A DNA stretch of 64,000 nt from Leptotrichia hongkongensis. Lineage in GTDB: Bacteria; Fusobacteriota; Fusobacteriia; Fusobacteriales; Leptotrichiaceae. The notes beneath the pieces were generated by a model. That model was not told the origin of the DNA. It ran no database searches and worked only from the letters and a program-made list of their open reading frames with translations. This document shows, in pieces, positions 8,236 through 17,415 of the stretch. The stretch's first letter is position 1. Every line of letters starts with the position of its first letter. Made by a program: the position numbers and the translations under genes. Location: contig NZ_JBGORW010000010.1 in the NCBI RefSeq assembly GCF_041538065.1, forward strand, positions 1 to 64,000, read 5' to 3'.

Positions 8236-10350
8236 TTATTCCAGCATTATCTGTATCTTCGTCTGTTTATCAAGTTTAGTCCCTTTTTCAGGAAATTGGG
8301 AAACAATCTTTCCACTTCCAGTAATCTCATATTGTGAAAATTTCCCTTGCGGATAAATTGACAAAAATTCCCTAAGACTAATTCCCGTCAAATCAGGCAT
8401 AATATTTTTCTCAAAATCCTTCTTAATTTTTCCTAAATCTTTTTTCACTTCCTGCTCAACAAATCCAGTATTCTTAACAAGCGTCTTAACTTGACCATTT
8501 GGTTGAATTCTTTTATGGTTAATTAATTTTTGCAACACATTTCTTGCTGTCGGTAAAGCAACTTCTGAACCATAAATAAAGTTCCCTTTAGGCTCATTAA
8601 TTGTTATTAATATAGCATATTTAGGTTTGTCTACTGGAAAAAATGCAAAAAACGAGCTGACATGTAAATTTTTATATCCTCCCTTTTCTGCTTTTTGGGC
8701 AGTCCCTGTTTTTCCACCAATACGATAACCAGCAATATATGCATCTTTACCAGTTCCTCTAGTTACACTCGCTTCCATATATCTTCGGCTTAATTTTGAA
8801 ACTTCATCACTAAACACTTTTCTTATTACAACAGGTTTGTTCTGTTTGACAATATTTCCTTTACTATCTTCCACTTTATCCACCAAATAAGGTTTTAATA
8901 ACTTCCCATCATTAATAACTGCATTTAATGCCATCATTATCTGAATCTGCGTCATCGAAATCCCTTGTCCATAACCCATTGTTGATCTTCCTACCTTGTT
9001 TAATTTTTTGGATTCAACAAGTTTTTTGGTTGATTCAAAATAAGTGTCTATACCTGTTTTTGTTCCTAATCCAAGATTTGAAAAATAATTAAGAACAGTA
9101 TCATTGTTCAACATTAGCATTATTCTTACCATTATTACATTTGAAGATTTTGCAATCGCATCAGCTAGACTTAAATTACCACTCACACTATTATCATGTT
9201 CTCTAAGTGTTCTATCATCTACTCTTATCGAACCTCCTGTATAAAGCTGCGTATTTTCATCAATTTTTTTGGTTTCAAGACCCATTGCAACTGTTATAGG
9301 CTTAAATATAGACCCTGGTTCAAAAAAATCTGTAATAGTTCTATTTTTTATATTTGATTTATCCTCTGATTTAGGATACGAAGACATTGCAATCACTTTA
9401 CCAGTTTCCACTTCTATCAAAATTCCCATTGCCGATTCTGCCTTATGGTCTACATAAGCCTGTTCCAGTTCGCTATTAAGGGTATCCTGCATAAAACTGT
9501 CAATAGTAAGGACAAGATTATTACCTTCTTCTTCTTTCCTGTCTTCTGATTTCTTCATTTTTCCAAATTTCATAATTTCCTGCAATGCCTTTGGAACTTT
9601 TCTAAGACCCGTCGTAATACCTGTTTTACCTGAAAGCTCTTTATCGTAATACTTTTCAATTCCATACATACCTCTGTTTTCTTTATTAACAAAACCTACT
9701 GTTTCCTGAAAAGCATTATTTTGAACATAGCTTCTTGTAAACATTGTTTCAAATGTTACACCTTTATATCTTCTTTTATATCCCTCTTTTTTTAGAGTTT
9801 TCACGTTTTTAATATCATTATCAATTTCAGCTTCAATAGCTATTTTTGTATTATAAGGAATTATATAATCGATTTTTAGATATTTTTTCTGTTCAGTTTT
9901 ACGTTTTAAATACTCATTTTTATATTTTTCAGTTTCCAGATTAGGAATATATGTTTTCAACATTTCTAGCACTGTATTAATATTTTTTTCTTCAATCAAG
10001 CTGGGATCAAGATTAATAATAAACTGCTCATTGTCATAAGCTAGAACCTGTCCATCACTTGTAGATATTTTCCCTCTTTTAGCTTTAGTAAAGCTTTTTG
10101 ATGAATACTGTTTTTCTCCTTCATCTCTTAATTTGTTTCCACCTTTTGTTTGAATACTGTAAACTTTCCCAAGTATTGCAATAAATCCTATAGTTGTAAA
10201 CAAAACCAATAAACCAAATCTTCCTCTGAATGTATTTAAATATCTCAAAAATACCTTCAAAAATTTTTCAGTTTCCTGATCTTTTCTATTCTTTTCTATA
10301 TTTGACTTTGCCCTGTCAATAATACTACTTTTTTTATTACCCTTTTTCAT
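8236..10350 (-). CDS. Division-type class B penicillin-binding protein with PASTA domain
   Basis: A transpeptidase that cross-links peptidoglycan, probably septal. It has one membrane helix after a basic cytoplasmic tail (about 42-66), a dimerisation/pedestal domain, and a catalytic domain with the active-site serine in GSIFKP (about 349), SSN (about 403) and KTGTAQ (about 543). A C-terminal PASTA domain follows (IMPDLTGISLREFLSIYPQG to the end). The architecture matches FtsI/SpoVD. AGGAG sits just before the ATG. It lies between gatB and priA rather than in a dcw cluster. Confidence 0.9.
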   Translation of the reverse strand: MKKGNKKSSIIDRAKSNIEKNRKDQETEKFLKVFLRYLNTFRGRFGLLVLFTTIGFIAILGKVYSIQTKGGNKLRDEGEKQYSSKSFTKAKRGKISTSDGQVLAYDNEQFIINLDPSLIEEKNINTVLEMLKTYIPNLETEKYKNEYLKRKTEQKKYLKIDYIIPYNTKIAIEAEIDNDIKNVKTLKKEGYKRRYKGVTFETMFTRSYVQNNAFQETVGFVNKENRGMYGIEKYYDKELSGKTGITTGLRKVPKALQEIMKFGKMKKSEDRKEEEGNNLVLTIDSFMQDTLNSELEQAYVDHKAESAMGILIEVETGKVIAMSSYPKSEDKSNIKNRTITDFFEPGSIFKPITVAMGLETKKIDENTQLYTGGSIRVDDRTLREHDNSVSGNLSLADAIAKSSNVIMVRIMLMLNNDTVLNYFSNLGLGTKTGIDTYFESTKKLVESKKLNKVGRSTMGYGQGISMTQIQIMMALNAVINDGKLLKPYLVDKVEDSKGNIVKQNKPVVIRKVFSDEVSKLSRRYMEASVTRGTGKDAYIAGYRIGGKTGTAQKAEKGGYKNLHVSSFFAFFPVDKPKYAILITINEPKGNFIYGSEVALPTARNVLQKLINHKRIQPNGQVKTLVKNTGFVEQEVKKDLGKIKKDFEKNIMPDLTGISLREFLSIYPQGKFSQYEITGSGKIVSQFPEKGTKLDKQTKIQIMLE

Positions 10351-10372
10351 TTTTCTCCTAATTTAACCAATA

Positions 10373-11809
10373 TTAACCTTCAAGTCTTGCTAAAATCATT
10401 TCATTAATCATTTGCGGATTAGCCTTACCTTTAGAAAGTCTCATTGACTGTCCCATAAGATATTTTAGCGCGTTACTCTTTCCAGCCTTATAATCTTCCA
10501 CAGATTGAGGATTTTCAGCCAGCACCTGCTCTACAATCTTTTCAATTTCGCTGTTGTCTGTAATTTGAACAAGCCCTTTTTCCTTTACGATAATTTCAGG
10601 ATCTTTATTTTCTGAAAGCAATATTTCAAATACATCTTTTGCAATTTTTGAACTAATCGTATTAGCTTTTATCAATTTAATTAATTTTCCAATATTTTCA
10701 GGCTCAACAGAAAATTCCTCAATAGAAATATTTTTTTCTTTTAGCACACGTAAAATTTCTGTCAATACCCAGTTTGCCGCAAGTCTTGAATCATCCGAAA
10801 CTTTTACAACTTCCTCATAATATTCAGCCAGTTCCTGCTCTGACGAAAGAGTAGCTGCTTCCATTTCATTCAATTTATACTCATTAATAAATCTTTTTGC
10901 CTTTTCATCTGCAAATTCAGGCATTTCATCCTTTACATTTGAAAGTCTTGATTCAGTAATGATAATCGCTGGCAAGTCAGGCTCTGGAAAATATCTGTAG
11001 TCCATCGCTTCCTCTTTGCTTCTCATCGGCTTTGTTACCGCATTTTCCTCATCCCAAAGTCTTGTTTCCTGAACTACACGCCCGCCATTTTCAAGCACTT
11101 CAATTTGTCTGTTTGTTTCATATTCAATCGCCTTTACAACCGCCTTAAACGAGTTCAAGTTCTTAGTTTCCGTTCTAGTTCCAAGTTTTGTTTCGCCTTT
11201 TTTTCTAACAGAAACATTAGCATCGCATCTAAGTGATCCAAGTTCCATGCTTACATCACTAACTTTCGTATATTTCAGCCTATCCTTCAATGTATTCAAA
11301 TAAGCATATGCTTCCTCAGCATTTTTTATCTCAGGCTTTGAAATAATCTCGATTAACGGTACAGAGGCCCTGTTATAATTTAACAAGGTTTCAGAAGCCG
11401 TATGAATACTTTTCGCTGTATCTTCCTCAATCTGTATTCTTTCAATTCCAACACTTGCTTCCTTCCCACTATTCGTCGTGATTTTCAAAACCCCATTTTC
11501 AGCATAAGGCTTAAAAAACTGTGTTATTTGATAATTTTTTGGCGAATCAGGATAAAAATAATTTTTTCTATCAAAATAACTCTCCCTGTTTATCTCACAC
11601 CCAAGTGCAAGCGCCGCCTTTATCGCATAATCCAGCACTTTTTCATTCAATTTTGGTAAAGCACCAGGCTGCCCTGTACAAATAGGACATACCGCAGTAT
11701 TTGGCTCTTTATTATCATAATCCGCATCACAAGAACACCATACTTTCGTATTCGTTTTCAATTGACAATGCACTTCTAGTCCGATGACTGTTTCATATTC
11801 CATACTCAT
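10373..11809 (-). CDS. gatB: Asp-tRNA(Asn)/Glu-tRNA(Gln) amidotransferase subunit B
   Basis: GatB is the kinase/tRNA-binding subunit of the GatCAB complex, which converts mischarged Glu-tRNA(Gln) and Asp-tRNA(Asn). The 478 residues begin with YETVIGLEVHCQLKT and contain the family's CPICTGQPGALP and ENYFYPDSPKNYQITQ-like (here KNYFYPDSPKNYQITQ) motifs and ALRCDANVS-type SLRCDANVSVR. The C-terminal YqeY-like domain ends YLMGQSMRLSKGKANPQMI. Unusually, it is separated from gatA by a complete restriction-modification pair. Confidence 0.97.
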   Translation of the reverse strand: MSMEYETVIGLEVHCQLKTNTKVWCSCDADYDNKEPNTAVCPICTGQPGALPKLNEKVLDYAIKAALALGCEINRESYFDRKNYFYPDSPKNYQITQFFKPYAENGVLKITTNSGKEASVGIERIQIEEDTAKSIHTASETLLNYNRASVPLIEIISKPEIKNAEEAYAYLNTLKDRLKYTKVSDVSMELGSLRCDANVSVRKKGETKLGTRTETKNLNSFKAVVKAIEYETNRQIEVLENGGRVVQETRLWDEENAVTKPMRSKEEAMDYRYFPEPDLPAIIITESRLSNVKDEMPEFADEKAKRFINEYKLNEMEAATLSSEQELAEYYEEVVKVSDDSRLAANWVLTEILRVLKEKNISIEEFSVEPENIGKLIKLIKANTISSKIAKDVFEILLSENKDPEIIVKEKGLVQITDNSEIEKIVEQVLAENPQSVEDYKAGKSNALKYLMGQSMRLSKGKANPQMINEMILARLEG

Positions 11810-11866
11810 TTTTTAATTTTTCCCTTTCTTTAATAAAATTTCCTGTTGTATTTATTAAATACTATT

Positions 11867-12850
11867 TTAACCTTTAAAAATATTCTCTCTATGATATTTT
11901 AAATACTTTTCCCTTTTATCATCTAAACTTAACTTTTCAATTAACATTCCATTATAAATTCCCAGTCTTTTTTGATTCATTGGAGATAACCAAGGCGATA
12001 CTTTCAAAGTTTTATCACTTTCAAAAGTAATAAACCCTCTATCAAATAATTTATCATATGTCGGAGTGAACATAAAACCATTTTTAGGGTCTATCTTTTC
12101 TTTATCATTTGATTTTACCCAAGGTTTTATATGAGAAGCAATCAACAATCTTTCATCATTTACTAATGTAAAAGGACAAAATGGGCATTCTTCCAATAAT
12201 TTTTCTCTGTATACTCCTTGTCCGACTCTCGCATTTATTAATTTTTCCTTTTGTTTCTCGCTTATAGATAATTCTCTTATTTGTTTTTCTTGTTTAGTTT
12301 CTTCTGAAGTTCTATAGCCAACTATATCAGGTCTATAATCAATAAAAATTTTAAAATAATAATATATTTTTTCTTTTTTATCTTTTAATTTTAAAACTGA
12401 TAAATAAGAAATATTTGGTAGTGCGACTTCTCTCATAAAATCATAAAAAGTTGACTCTGAATTAATATAAACTCTTGGAGGTGCCACATTAACACGATTA
12501 ATCAAAAAATTTAGAATTTCTTTATTACTAATACTCTCTAATTTTTCTTTTAATTTATTCAATCTTGATGGCATTTCATCTTTCTTTACATAATCCTGTT
12601 GCGGATTTAAGTATTCTTCTTCAGCATCTCTTATAAAATTTCTAAAATCTTTCTTTAAAAAAAAGCAATTTAAATTATGTATATTCCCAAAAAAATTATA
12701 GGTTTTTTCATTTTCATTACCAACATACAATTTTGCTTCTCCATGACCTTTTCCAATTTTATTTTTTACAAAAGAATCCGCAAGCGTTATATATTCTAAT
12801 GTGTCAACTATTTCATATTTTTTACTTAATATATTTATAAAATTACTCAT
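11867..12850 (-). CDS. HNH-family restriction endonuclease
   Basis: Probable type II nuclease partner of the adjacent m5C methylase. The C-terminal third has an HNH fold: a CPFCPF pair (about 223-228), ASHIKPW (about 242), DPKNGFMFTPTYDKLFDRGF (about 256-275). The His and Asn residues are the likely metal and catalytic ligands. The N-terminal 200 residues show no domain I recognise and probably set specificity. I start it at ATG 12850, where a GGAGGGTTGTA ribosome binding site fits; a longer reading would run 24 nt further into the methylase gene. It overlaps the methylase stop by 8 nt, implying coupled translation. Recognition site unknown. Confidence 0.8.
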   Translation of the reverse strand: MSNFINILSKKYEIVDTLEYITLADSFVKNKIGKGHGEAKLYVGNENEKTYNFFGNIHNLNCFFLKKDFRNFIRDAEEEYLNPQQDYVKKDEMPSRLNKLKEKLESISNKEILNFLINRVNVAPPRVYINSESTFYDFMREVALPNISYLSVLKLKDKKEKIYYYFKIFIDYRPDIVGYRTSEETKQEKQIRELSISEKQKEKLINARVGQGVYREKLLEECPFCPFTLVNDERLLIASHIKPWVKSNDKEKIDPKNGFMFTPTYDKLFDRGFITFESDKTLKVSPWLSPMNQKRLGIYNGMLIEKLSLDDKREKYLKYHRENIFKG

Positions 12851-14354
12851 TACAACCCTCCATTTCAAAATCATATGAATTTATTATTTTTTTCATTATT
12901 GCCATTAAAACGTCAACTACAATTGAATTTCCAGCTTGCTGATACATTGACGTATCTGAAACTACAATTTTAAAACTGTCACAAAATCCCATTAATCTTA
13001 AACATTCTCTAGGCGTTAATTTTCTTAATCTTCCTTCTGTTGTAACGTAATTATCTACTCCTGCCCTATGCATTTTATGCATTGTTTTTAAAAGAGGTCT
13101 TGCTACTTCTAAATCTGTTTTAGGTTTAGAACAAAATCCCTTTGTTCCTGTTGACATTACATATTTCACAATTTTTTCTGATAAAAAGTATTTTTCTAAA
13201 TCTTGCATTGTTTCTTCTTTTATCTTATTATCTTCTACAAACTTAAAATCTCCATGCCAGTTAAATTGTTGATTTTTTTTCTGACATAATTGAATATCTC
13301 CATCAATTTGTGTAAATCTTTTTATTAAATTTTTTTCCGATAAAACAAAATTGGCACCTTTTTCTCGTAAATAATATTTTCCAGAAACATTCTCAATTAA
13401 AAAATTTTGCATTGTTTTTTCTAACTTAACAGGATCTGGGAATGTAAATTTTTTTCTTAACTTTAAATCTTTTCTAAATCCTACTACAAAAACTCTCTCT
13501 CTATTTTGCGGTATTCCATAATCTTTTGAATTTAAAATTTTATAATCCCAGTCATAACCTAAATCTGAAAAAACTTGTTTCATTATTTCCCAAGTTCTTC
13601 CACTATCATTCCCTAAAACTGCTCTCACATTTTCATAAATAAAAACTTTTGGTTTTATTTCTTCAACAAGTCTTGCAAATTCATAAAACAAAGTTCCTCT
13701 CGTATCTTGTAATCCTCTTTGTTTCCCAACCAAGCTAAAACTTTGGCAAGGAGAACCACCAACAAATAAATCAATTTTACCTCTATACTGCTTTCCATCT
13801 AAAAAAGAAACATTCCAATGAAAATCCTCTTCTTTAATATTATAATTAGCAAAATAACTTTGTCTAACTTTATTTCTAGCAATTTCTTTTTTATAAAGAT
13901 TATCAATATATTTTTTTTTCTCTTCATAAGAAAGATTCTTAATTTGATTTTGAATAAACAAAGTTCTCATTTTTTCATAAAACATTGATAGCTTGTCATT
14001 GTATTCTTTTAGTATTTTTTTTAATTTTTTCTCGTTTAAATTTTCTTCCATTAATAGTTCTATTTCATTTTTTAATGTTATATATTCTTCAGAAATTTCT
14101 TTATTTATATTTTCTTTTCCTAATAATTCAATTTCTTCTTTTAATTCTGCTACAGTATTAGTTTTAATTTTTTTAGATAAAATATCGACATCTCCATTAT
14201 CACAAGCAAATACTATTTCATGTTCAATTTCCATTCGCTTTAATGCATGCTCAATTGCTCCAATCCCACTAAAAACCGTAGCAACTTTTAACTTTTTATT
14301 CAATTTTATATCTTCAATTTCTTCCATACTATTCCCAAAATCTAATTTGTACAT
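12843..14354 (-). CDS. DNA (cytosine-5) methyltransferase of type II R-M system
   Basis: C5-cytosine methylase of 503 residues. Motif I is KVATVFSGIGAIEHAL (23-38). The catalytic loop is GGSPCQSFS with Cys203. ENV (motif VI), QNRERVFVVGF (VIII), LTPRECLRLMGF (IX) and YQQAGNSIVVDVL (X) follow in order. Between motif I/II and Cys203 there are about 150 residues where 60-80 is usual; residues 60-165 are Lys/Glu-rich and probably helical coiled coil. The target-recognition region lies between motifs VIII and IX. It is paired with the HNH nuclease downstream and inserted between gatA and gatB in the same orientation. Confidence 0.92.
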   Translation of the reverse strand: MYKLDFGNSMEEIEDIKLNKKLKVATVFSGIGAIEHALKRMEIEHEIVFACDNGDVDILSKKIKTNTVAELKEEIELLGKENINKEISEEYITLKNEIELLMEENLNEKKLKKILKEYNDKLSMFYEKMRTLFIQNQIKNLSYEEKKKYIDNLYKKEIARNKVRQSYFANYNIKEEDFHWNVSFLDGKQYRGKIDLFVGGSPCQSFSLVGKQRGLQDTRGTLFYEFARLVEEIKPKVFIYENVRAVLGNDSGRTWEIMKQVFSDLGYDWDYKILNSKDYGIPQNRERVFVVGFRKDLKLRKKFTFPDPVKLEKTMQNFLIENVSGKYYLREKGANFVLSEKNLIKRFTQIDGDIQLCQKKNQQFNWHGDFKFVEDNKIKEETMQDLEKYFLSEKIVKYVMSTGTKGFCSKPKTDLEVARPLLKTMHKMHRAGVDNYVTTEGRLRKLTPRECLRLMGFCDSFKIVVSDTSMYQQAGNSIVVDVLMAIMKKIINSYDFEMEGCNE

Positions 14355-14373
14355 TAATTCCCCCTAATTTCTC

Positions 14374-15837
14374 TTATAACTCTAGATATTCTATCTCTCC
14401 ACGTTCCTTCTCAAATTTATTTGCCACATTAAACAATAAATCTTCCCTAAAATAATTTCCAATCAGCTGTATTCCCACAGGAAGTCCATTTACAAAGCCA
14501 CCTGGCACTGATATTGCAGGCAATCCTGCCATATTTACCGAAACTGTGTAGATATCAGCTAGGTACATTTGAACAGGATCTGTATTTTTTTCACCTTTTT
14601 TAAATGCTGTTGTCGGAGAAACTGGTGTCAAAATCAAGTCGACTTCTGAAAGAACTCGTGAAAAATCATCTCTTATTAATCTTCTAACTTGAGAGGCCTT
14701 TTTATAATAAGCATCATAAAATCCTGAACTTAACACATAATTTCCAATCATAATTCTACGCTTCACTTCATCTCCAAAACCTTCTGTTCGTGATTTTACA
14801 TACATTTCCTCAATATTCTCATCACTTTTTCTAACTCCATATCTCACTCCGTCATATCTTGACAAGTTTGAAGCTGCCTCAGCCGATGAAATTATATAAT
14901 AAGTGGAAATTGCGTATTTTGTGTAAGGCAACGATACTTCCTTCACTTCTGCTCCAAGTTTTTTCAATGTTTCCACAGTTTTATCCACAACTTCCTTTAT
15001 TGATTTATCCAGTTCATCTGAAAAATATTCTTTTGGAAGCCCAATTTTCAATCCTTTTATATCATTTTCAAGCAAAGATAAATAATCTGGCACTTCCACA
15101 TCCGCAGTTGTCGGATCATTTTCATCATATCCTGAAATTATCTGCATAACTCTTGCCAAATCTTGTGAACTTTTTGCCAAAGCCCCAATCTGATCCAGCG
15201 AAGAACCAAATGCCATAAGACCGTATCTCGAAACTCTTCCATAAGTTGGCTTTATTCCCACAGTTCCAGTCAAGCTCGCAGGCTGTCTAATACTTCCACC
15301 AGTATCCGTTCCCAAAGCAACAGGTATTTCACTAGCCGCAACCGCAGCAGCCGATCCTCCACTGCTTCCTCCTGGCACTCTTTCCAAATCCCAAGGGTTA
15401 GAAGCTGGCTTTATTGACGAATTTTCATTTGAAGATCCCATCGCAAACTCATCCATATTAGCCTTCCCAACAAGTACTGCTCCAGCTTCCTTTAACTTTT
15501 TCACAACAGTCGCATCATAAACTCCCACATAATTTTTCAAAATTTGCGAAGCCGCCGTTGTCAAATCCCCTTTTGAAACAATATTATCCTTCAACGCCAC
15601 AGGCACTCCAAAAAGTCCTGTATTTTCATAATTTTTTCTTCCTTCTTCGTTATTTTCTTCATCAATTTTTCGAGCCTGTTCCAATGCTTTCTCCTCAAAA
15701 ATATTAGAAAAAGCCCCAACCTTATCTTCAACTGCTTTTATTCTATCTAAAAAATTTCTTGTAACTTCTTCTGAAGTAATCTCTTTATTCTTTATCATTT
15801 CAGCCAGTTCGCTAGCCGTTTTTTTGTATAAATTCAT
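14374..15837 (-). CDS. gatA: Asp-tRNA(Asn)/Glu-tRNA(Gln) amidotransferase subunit A
   Basis: GatA is the amidase subunit that frees ammonia from glutamine for GatB. The 487 residues carry the amidase signature GGSSGGSAAAVAASEIPVAL (about 155-174), including the Ser-Ser part of the Ser-cisSer-Lys triad. The lysine lies in VALKDNIV (about 79). It follows gatC by about 21 nt. Its usual partner gatB is displaced downstream by a methylase/nuclease pair. Confidence 0.97.
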   Translation of the reverse strand: MNLYKKTASELAEMIKNKEITSEEVTRNFLDRIKAVEDKVGAFSNIFEEKALEQARKIDEENNEEGRKNYENTGLFGVPVALKDNIVSKGDLTTAASQILKNYVGVYDATVVKKLKEAGAVLVGKANMDEFAMGSSNENSSIKPASNPWDLERVPGGSSGGSAAAVAASEIPVALGTDTGGSIRQPASLTGTVGIKPTYGRVSRYGLMAFGSSLDQIGALAKSSQDLARVMQIISGYDENDPTTADVEVPDYLSLLENDIKGLKIGLPKEYFSDELDKSIKEVVDKTVETLKKLGAEVKEVSLPYTKYAISTYYIISSAEAASNLSRYDGVRYGVRKSDENIEEMYVKSRTEGFGDEVKRRIMIGNYVLSSGFYDAYYKKASQVRRLIRDDFSRVLSEVDLILTPVSPTTAFKKGEKNTDPVQMYLADIYTVSVNMAGLPAISVPGGFVNGLPVGIQLIGNYFREDLLFNVANKFEKERGEIEYLEL

Positions 15838-15858
15838 TTTTCCACCTTTCCAATTTTT

Positions 15859-16158
15859 CTAATTATCCGCATTTTCTCCAACAACTTTTGGTACAATTAT
15901 AAATTCCTCATCCTTATTAGGCGAATTTTCTAAAATTTCCTTCTTAATTCCAGCATCCCTAACTTTATCTTCTCTCAATTTATCTTTTAAGTCCAACACA
16001 TTAAAAAGTGGTTCTACATCAGTTGTATCAACCCCATTCAACTCTTCCATATGCTCAAATATTTTATTCAAATCCACCCTAAATTTCTCAATTTCACTTT
16101 CTGAAAATTCCAATTTAGAAAGTGCTGCTATTTTTAAAACATCTTCTTTACTTAACAT
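15859..16158 (-). CDS. gatC: Asp-tRNA(Asn)/Glu-tRNA(Gln) amidotransferase subunit C
   Basis: A small 99-residue GatC that wraps around GatA and GatB and stabilises the complex. It has the family's N-terminal helix (VLKIAALSKLEFSESEIEKF), the DLNKIFEHMEELNGVDTTDVEP segment, and the LREDKV motif. It directly precedes gatA. A Sau3AI-like restriction-modification pair lies immediately upstream in the same direction. Confidence 0.95.
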   Translation of the reverse strand: MLSKEDVLKIAALSKLEFSESEIEKFRVDLNKIFEHMEELNGVDTTDVEPLFNVLDLKDKLREDKVRDAGIKKEILENSPNKDEEFIIVPKVVGENADN

Positions 16159-16182
16159 TTAATTTTTTCCTCCTTACACTTT

Positions 16183-17415
16183 TTATTCATTCTCAATTAT
16201 TTTTTTCAAAGTCGGTTCCAATCGTGAAATTATACCTGTCACTAAAGCATTTCCCATCATAAAATATCTATTTCTTTTTGGCATTGTATCTGTCCAGTTT
16301 GGCGGAAACATTTGTATTATTTCACATTCTATTTCAGTTAAAGTACGATATTTTTTTTGCTTATTATCATAAATAATATGCGAAGATCTATTTGTTGTTC
16401 CTTCACTTGTAAGCAGTGTCCTAGCCGGTTCTTCCATATTTTCTGGAAAAGCCATATTTCCTTCACTATAAATATACGAATGTCCTTCCTTTGTTTTCCT
16501 TTCTATTCTTTTTCCGCCCTTTAAATATTTCCATTTTTCCAATTTTTCATCTATTATTAAATATTCCTTCAAATCAAAATCATTGTAACTTTTTGCCTTT
16601 TCTATAACTTCCTTTAAAGAAAAAATATCTTCTTTAATTGAATCTACATTATAATGAAAAACGGTTCCTTCTATCATTATTCCGCTTTCAAAAAATTTTC
16701 CTTCTGAATATTCATCACTTATTTTTAAAATATTTTCATATTTATTCAGATTTATTTCTTTTTCAGAATCTATTTTTACTGGAAATACTTTATTAAAAAT
16801 ATTTTCCTTATTTTTTCTAAATTCCTTAGCATACTTCAAATTTTTCTTAAAAGCAAATATGAACACTCTTTTTCTTTTTTGTGGCATTGAATAATCTCCT
16901 GCATTTATAACTCTCCATTGCACATAATATCCTAATTCATCAAATGTCTTTAGCATTATTGCAAAGTCTCTTCCTCTTCTGCTTGCTGGCGATTTTAAAA
17001 GTCTATCCACATTTTCTAGAAGTACAAAAGGAGATTTTTTTTCAATTAAAACATCTTTTATATCCCAGAATAAAACTCCCTTTTTACCCTCAATACCCTT
17101 TTCCCCGCTAAGACTTCTCGCTACAGAGTAATCTTGACAGGGAAATCCTCCAACCAATAAATTATGTTCAGGTATTGATTTTTTATTAACTTTATTTATA
17201 TCTTCATTCGAATTATTTTCTATTCCAAATCTTTTCAAATAGCAATTATACGCATGTTGTACTTTTGTTGAAGGTTCAAACTGATTTCCCCAGACAAAAT
17301 CCCATATTTTATTTTCTTTTGCTAATCCTGTTTTTTTGTCAAAATCCTTTATTTTATTCAAACCAACTCTGAAACCTCCAACACCTGCAAATAATTCTGC
17401 AACTGTTAACTCCAT
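16183..17415 (-). CDS. DNA (cytosine-5) methyltransferase, Sau3AI-like
   Basis: Compact 410-residue C5 methylase. Motif I is VAELFAGVGGFRVGL (5-19); the catalytic motif is GGFPCQDYS with Cys93; ENVDRLL (VI), PQKRKRVFIFAF (VIII), RTLTEIECEIIQMFP (IX) and MMGNALVTGI (X) follow. Length and its MutH/Sau3AI-fold partner fit M.Sau3AI, which methylates the cytosine of GATC. Its ATG overlaps the nuclease stop codon by one base (TAATG), so translation is coupled. Specificity for GATC is inferred from the family, not shown. Confidence 0.9.
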   Translation of the reverse strand: MELTVAELFAGVGGFRVGLNKIKDFDKKTGLAKENKIWDFVWGNQFEPSTKVQHAYNCYLKRFGIENNSNEDINKVNKKSIPEHNLLVGGFPCQDYSVARSLSGEKGIEGKKGVLFWDIKDVLIEKKSPFVLLENVDRLLKSPASRRGRDFAIMLKTFDELGYYVQWRVINAGDYSMPQKRKRVFIFAFKKNLKYAKEFRKNKENIFNKVFPVKIDSEKEINLNKYENILKISDEYSEGKFFESGIMIEGTVFHYNVDSIKEDIFSLKEVIEKAKSYNDFDLKEYLIIDEKLEKWKYLKGGKRIERKTKEGHSYIYSEGNMAFPENMEEPARTLLTSEGTTNRSSHIIYDNKQKKYRTLTEIECEIIQMFPPNWTDTMPKRNRYFMMGNALVTGIISRLEPTLKKIIENE

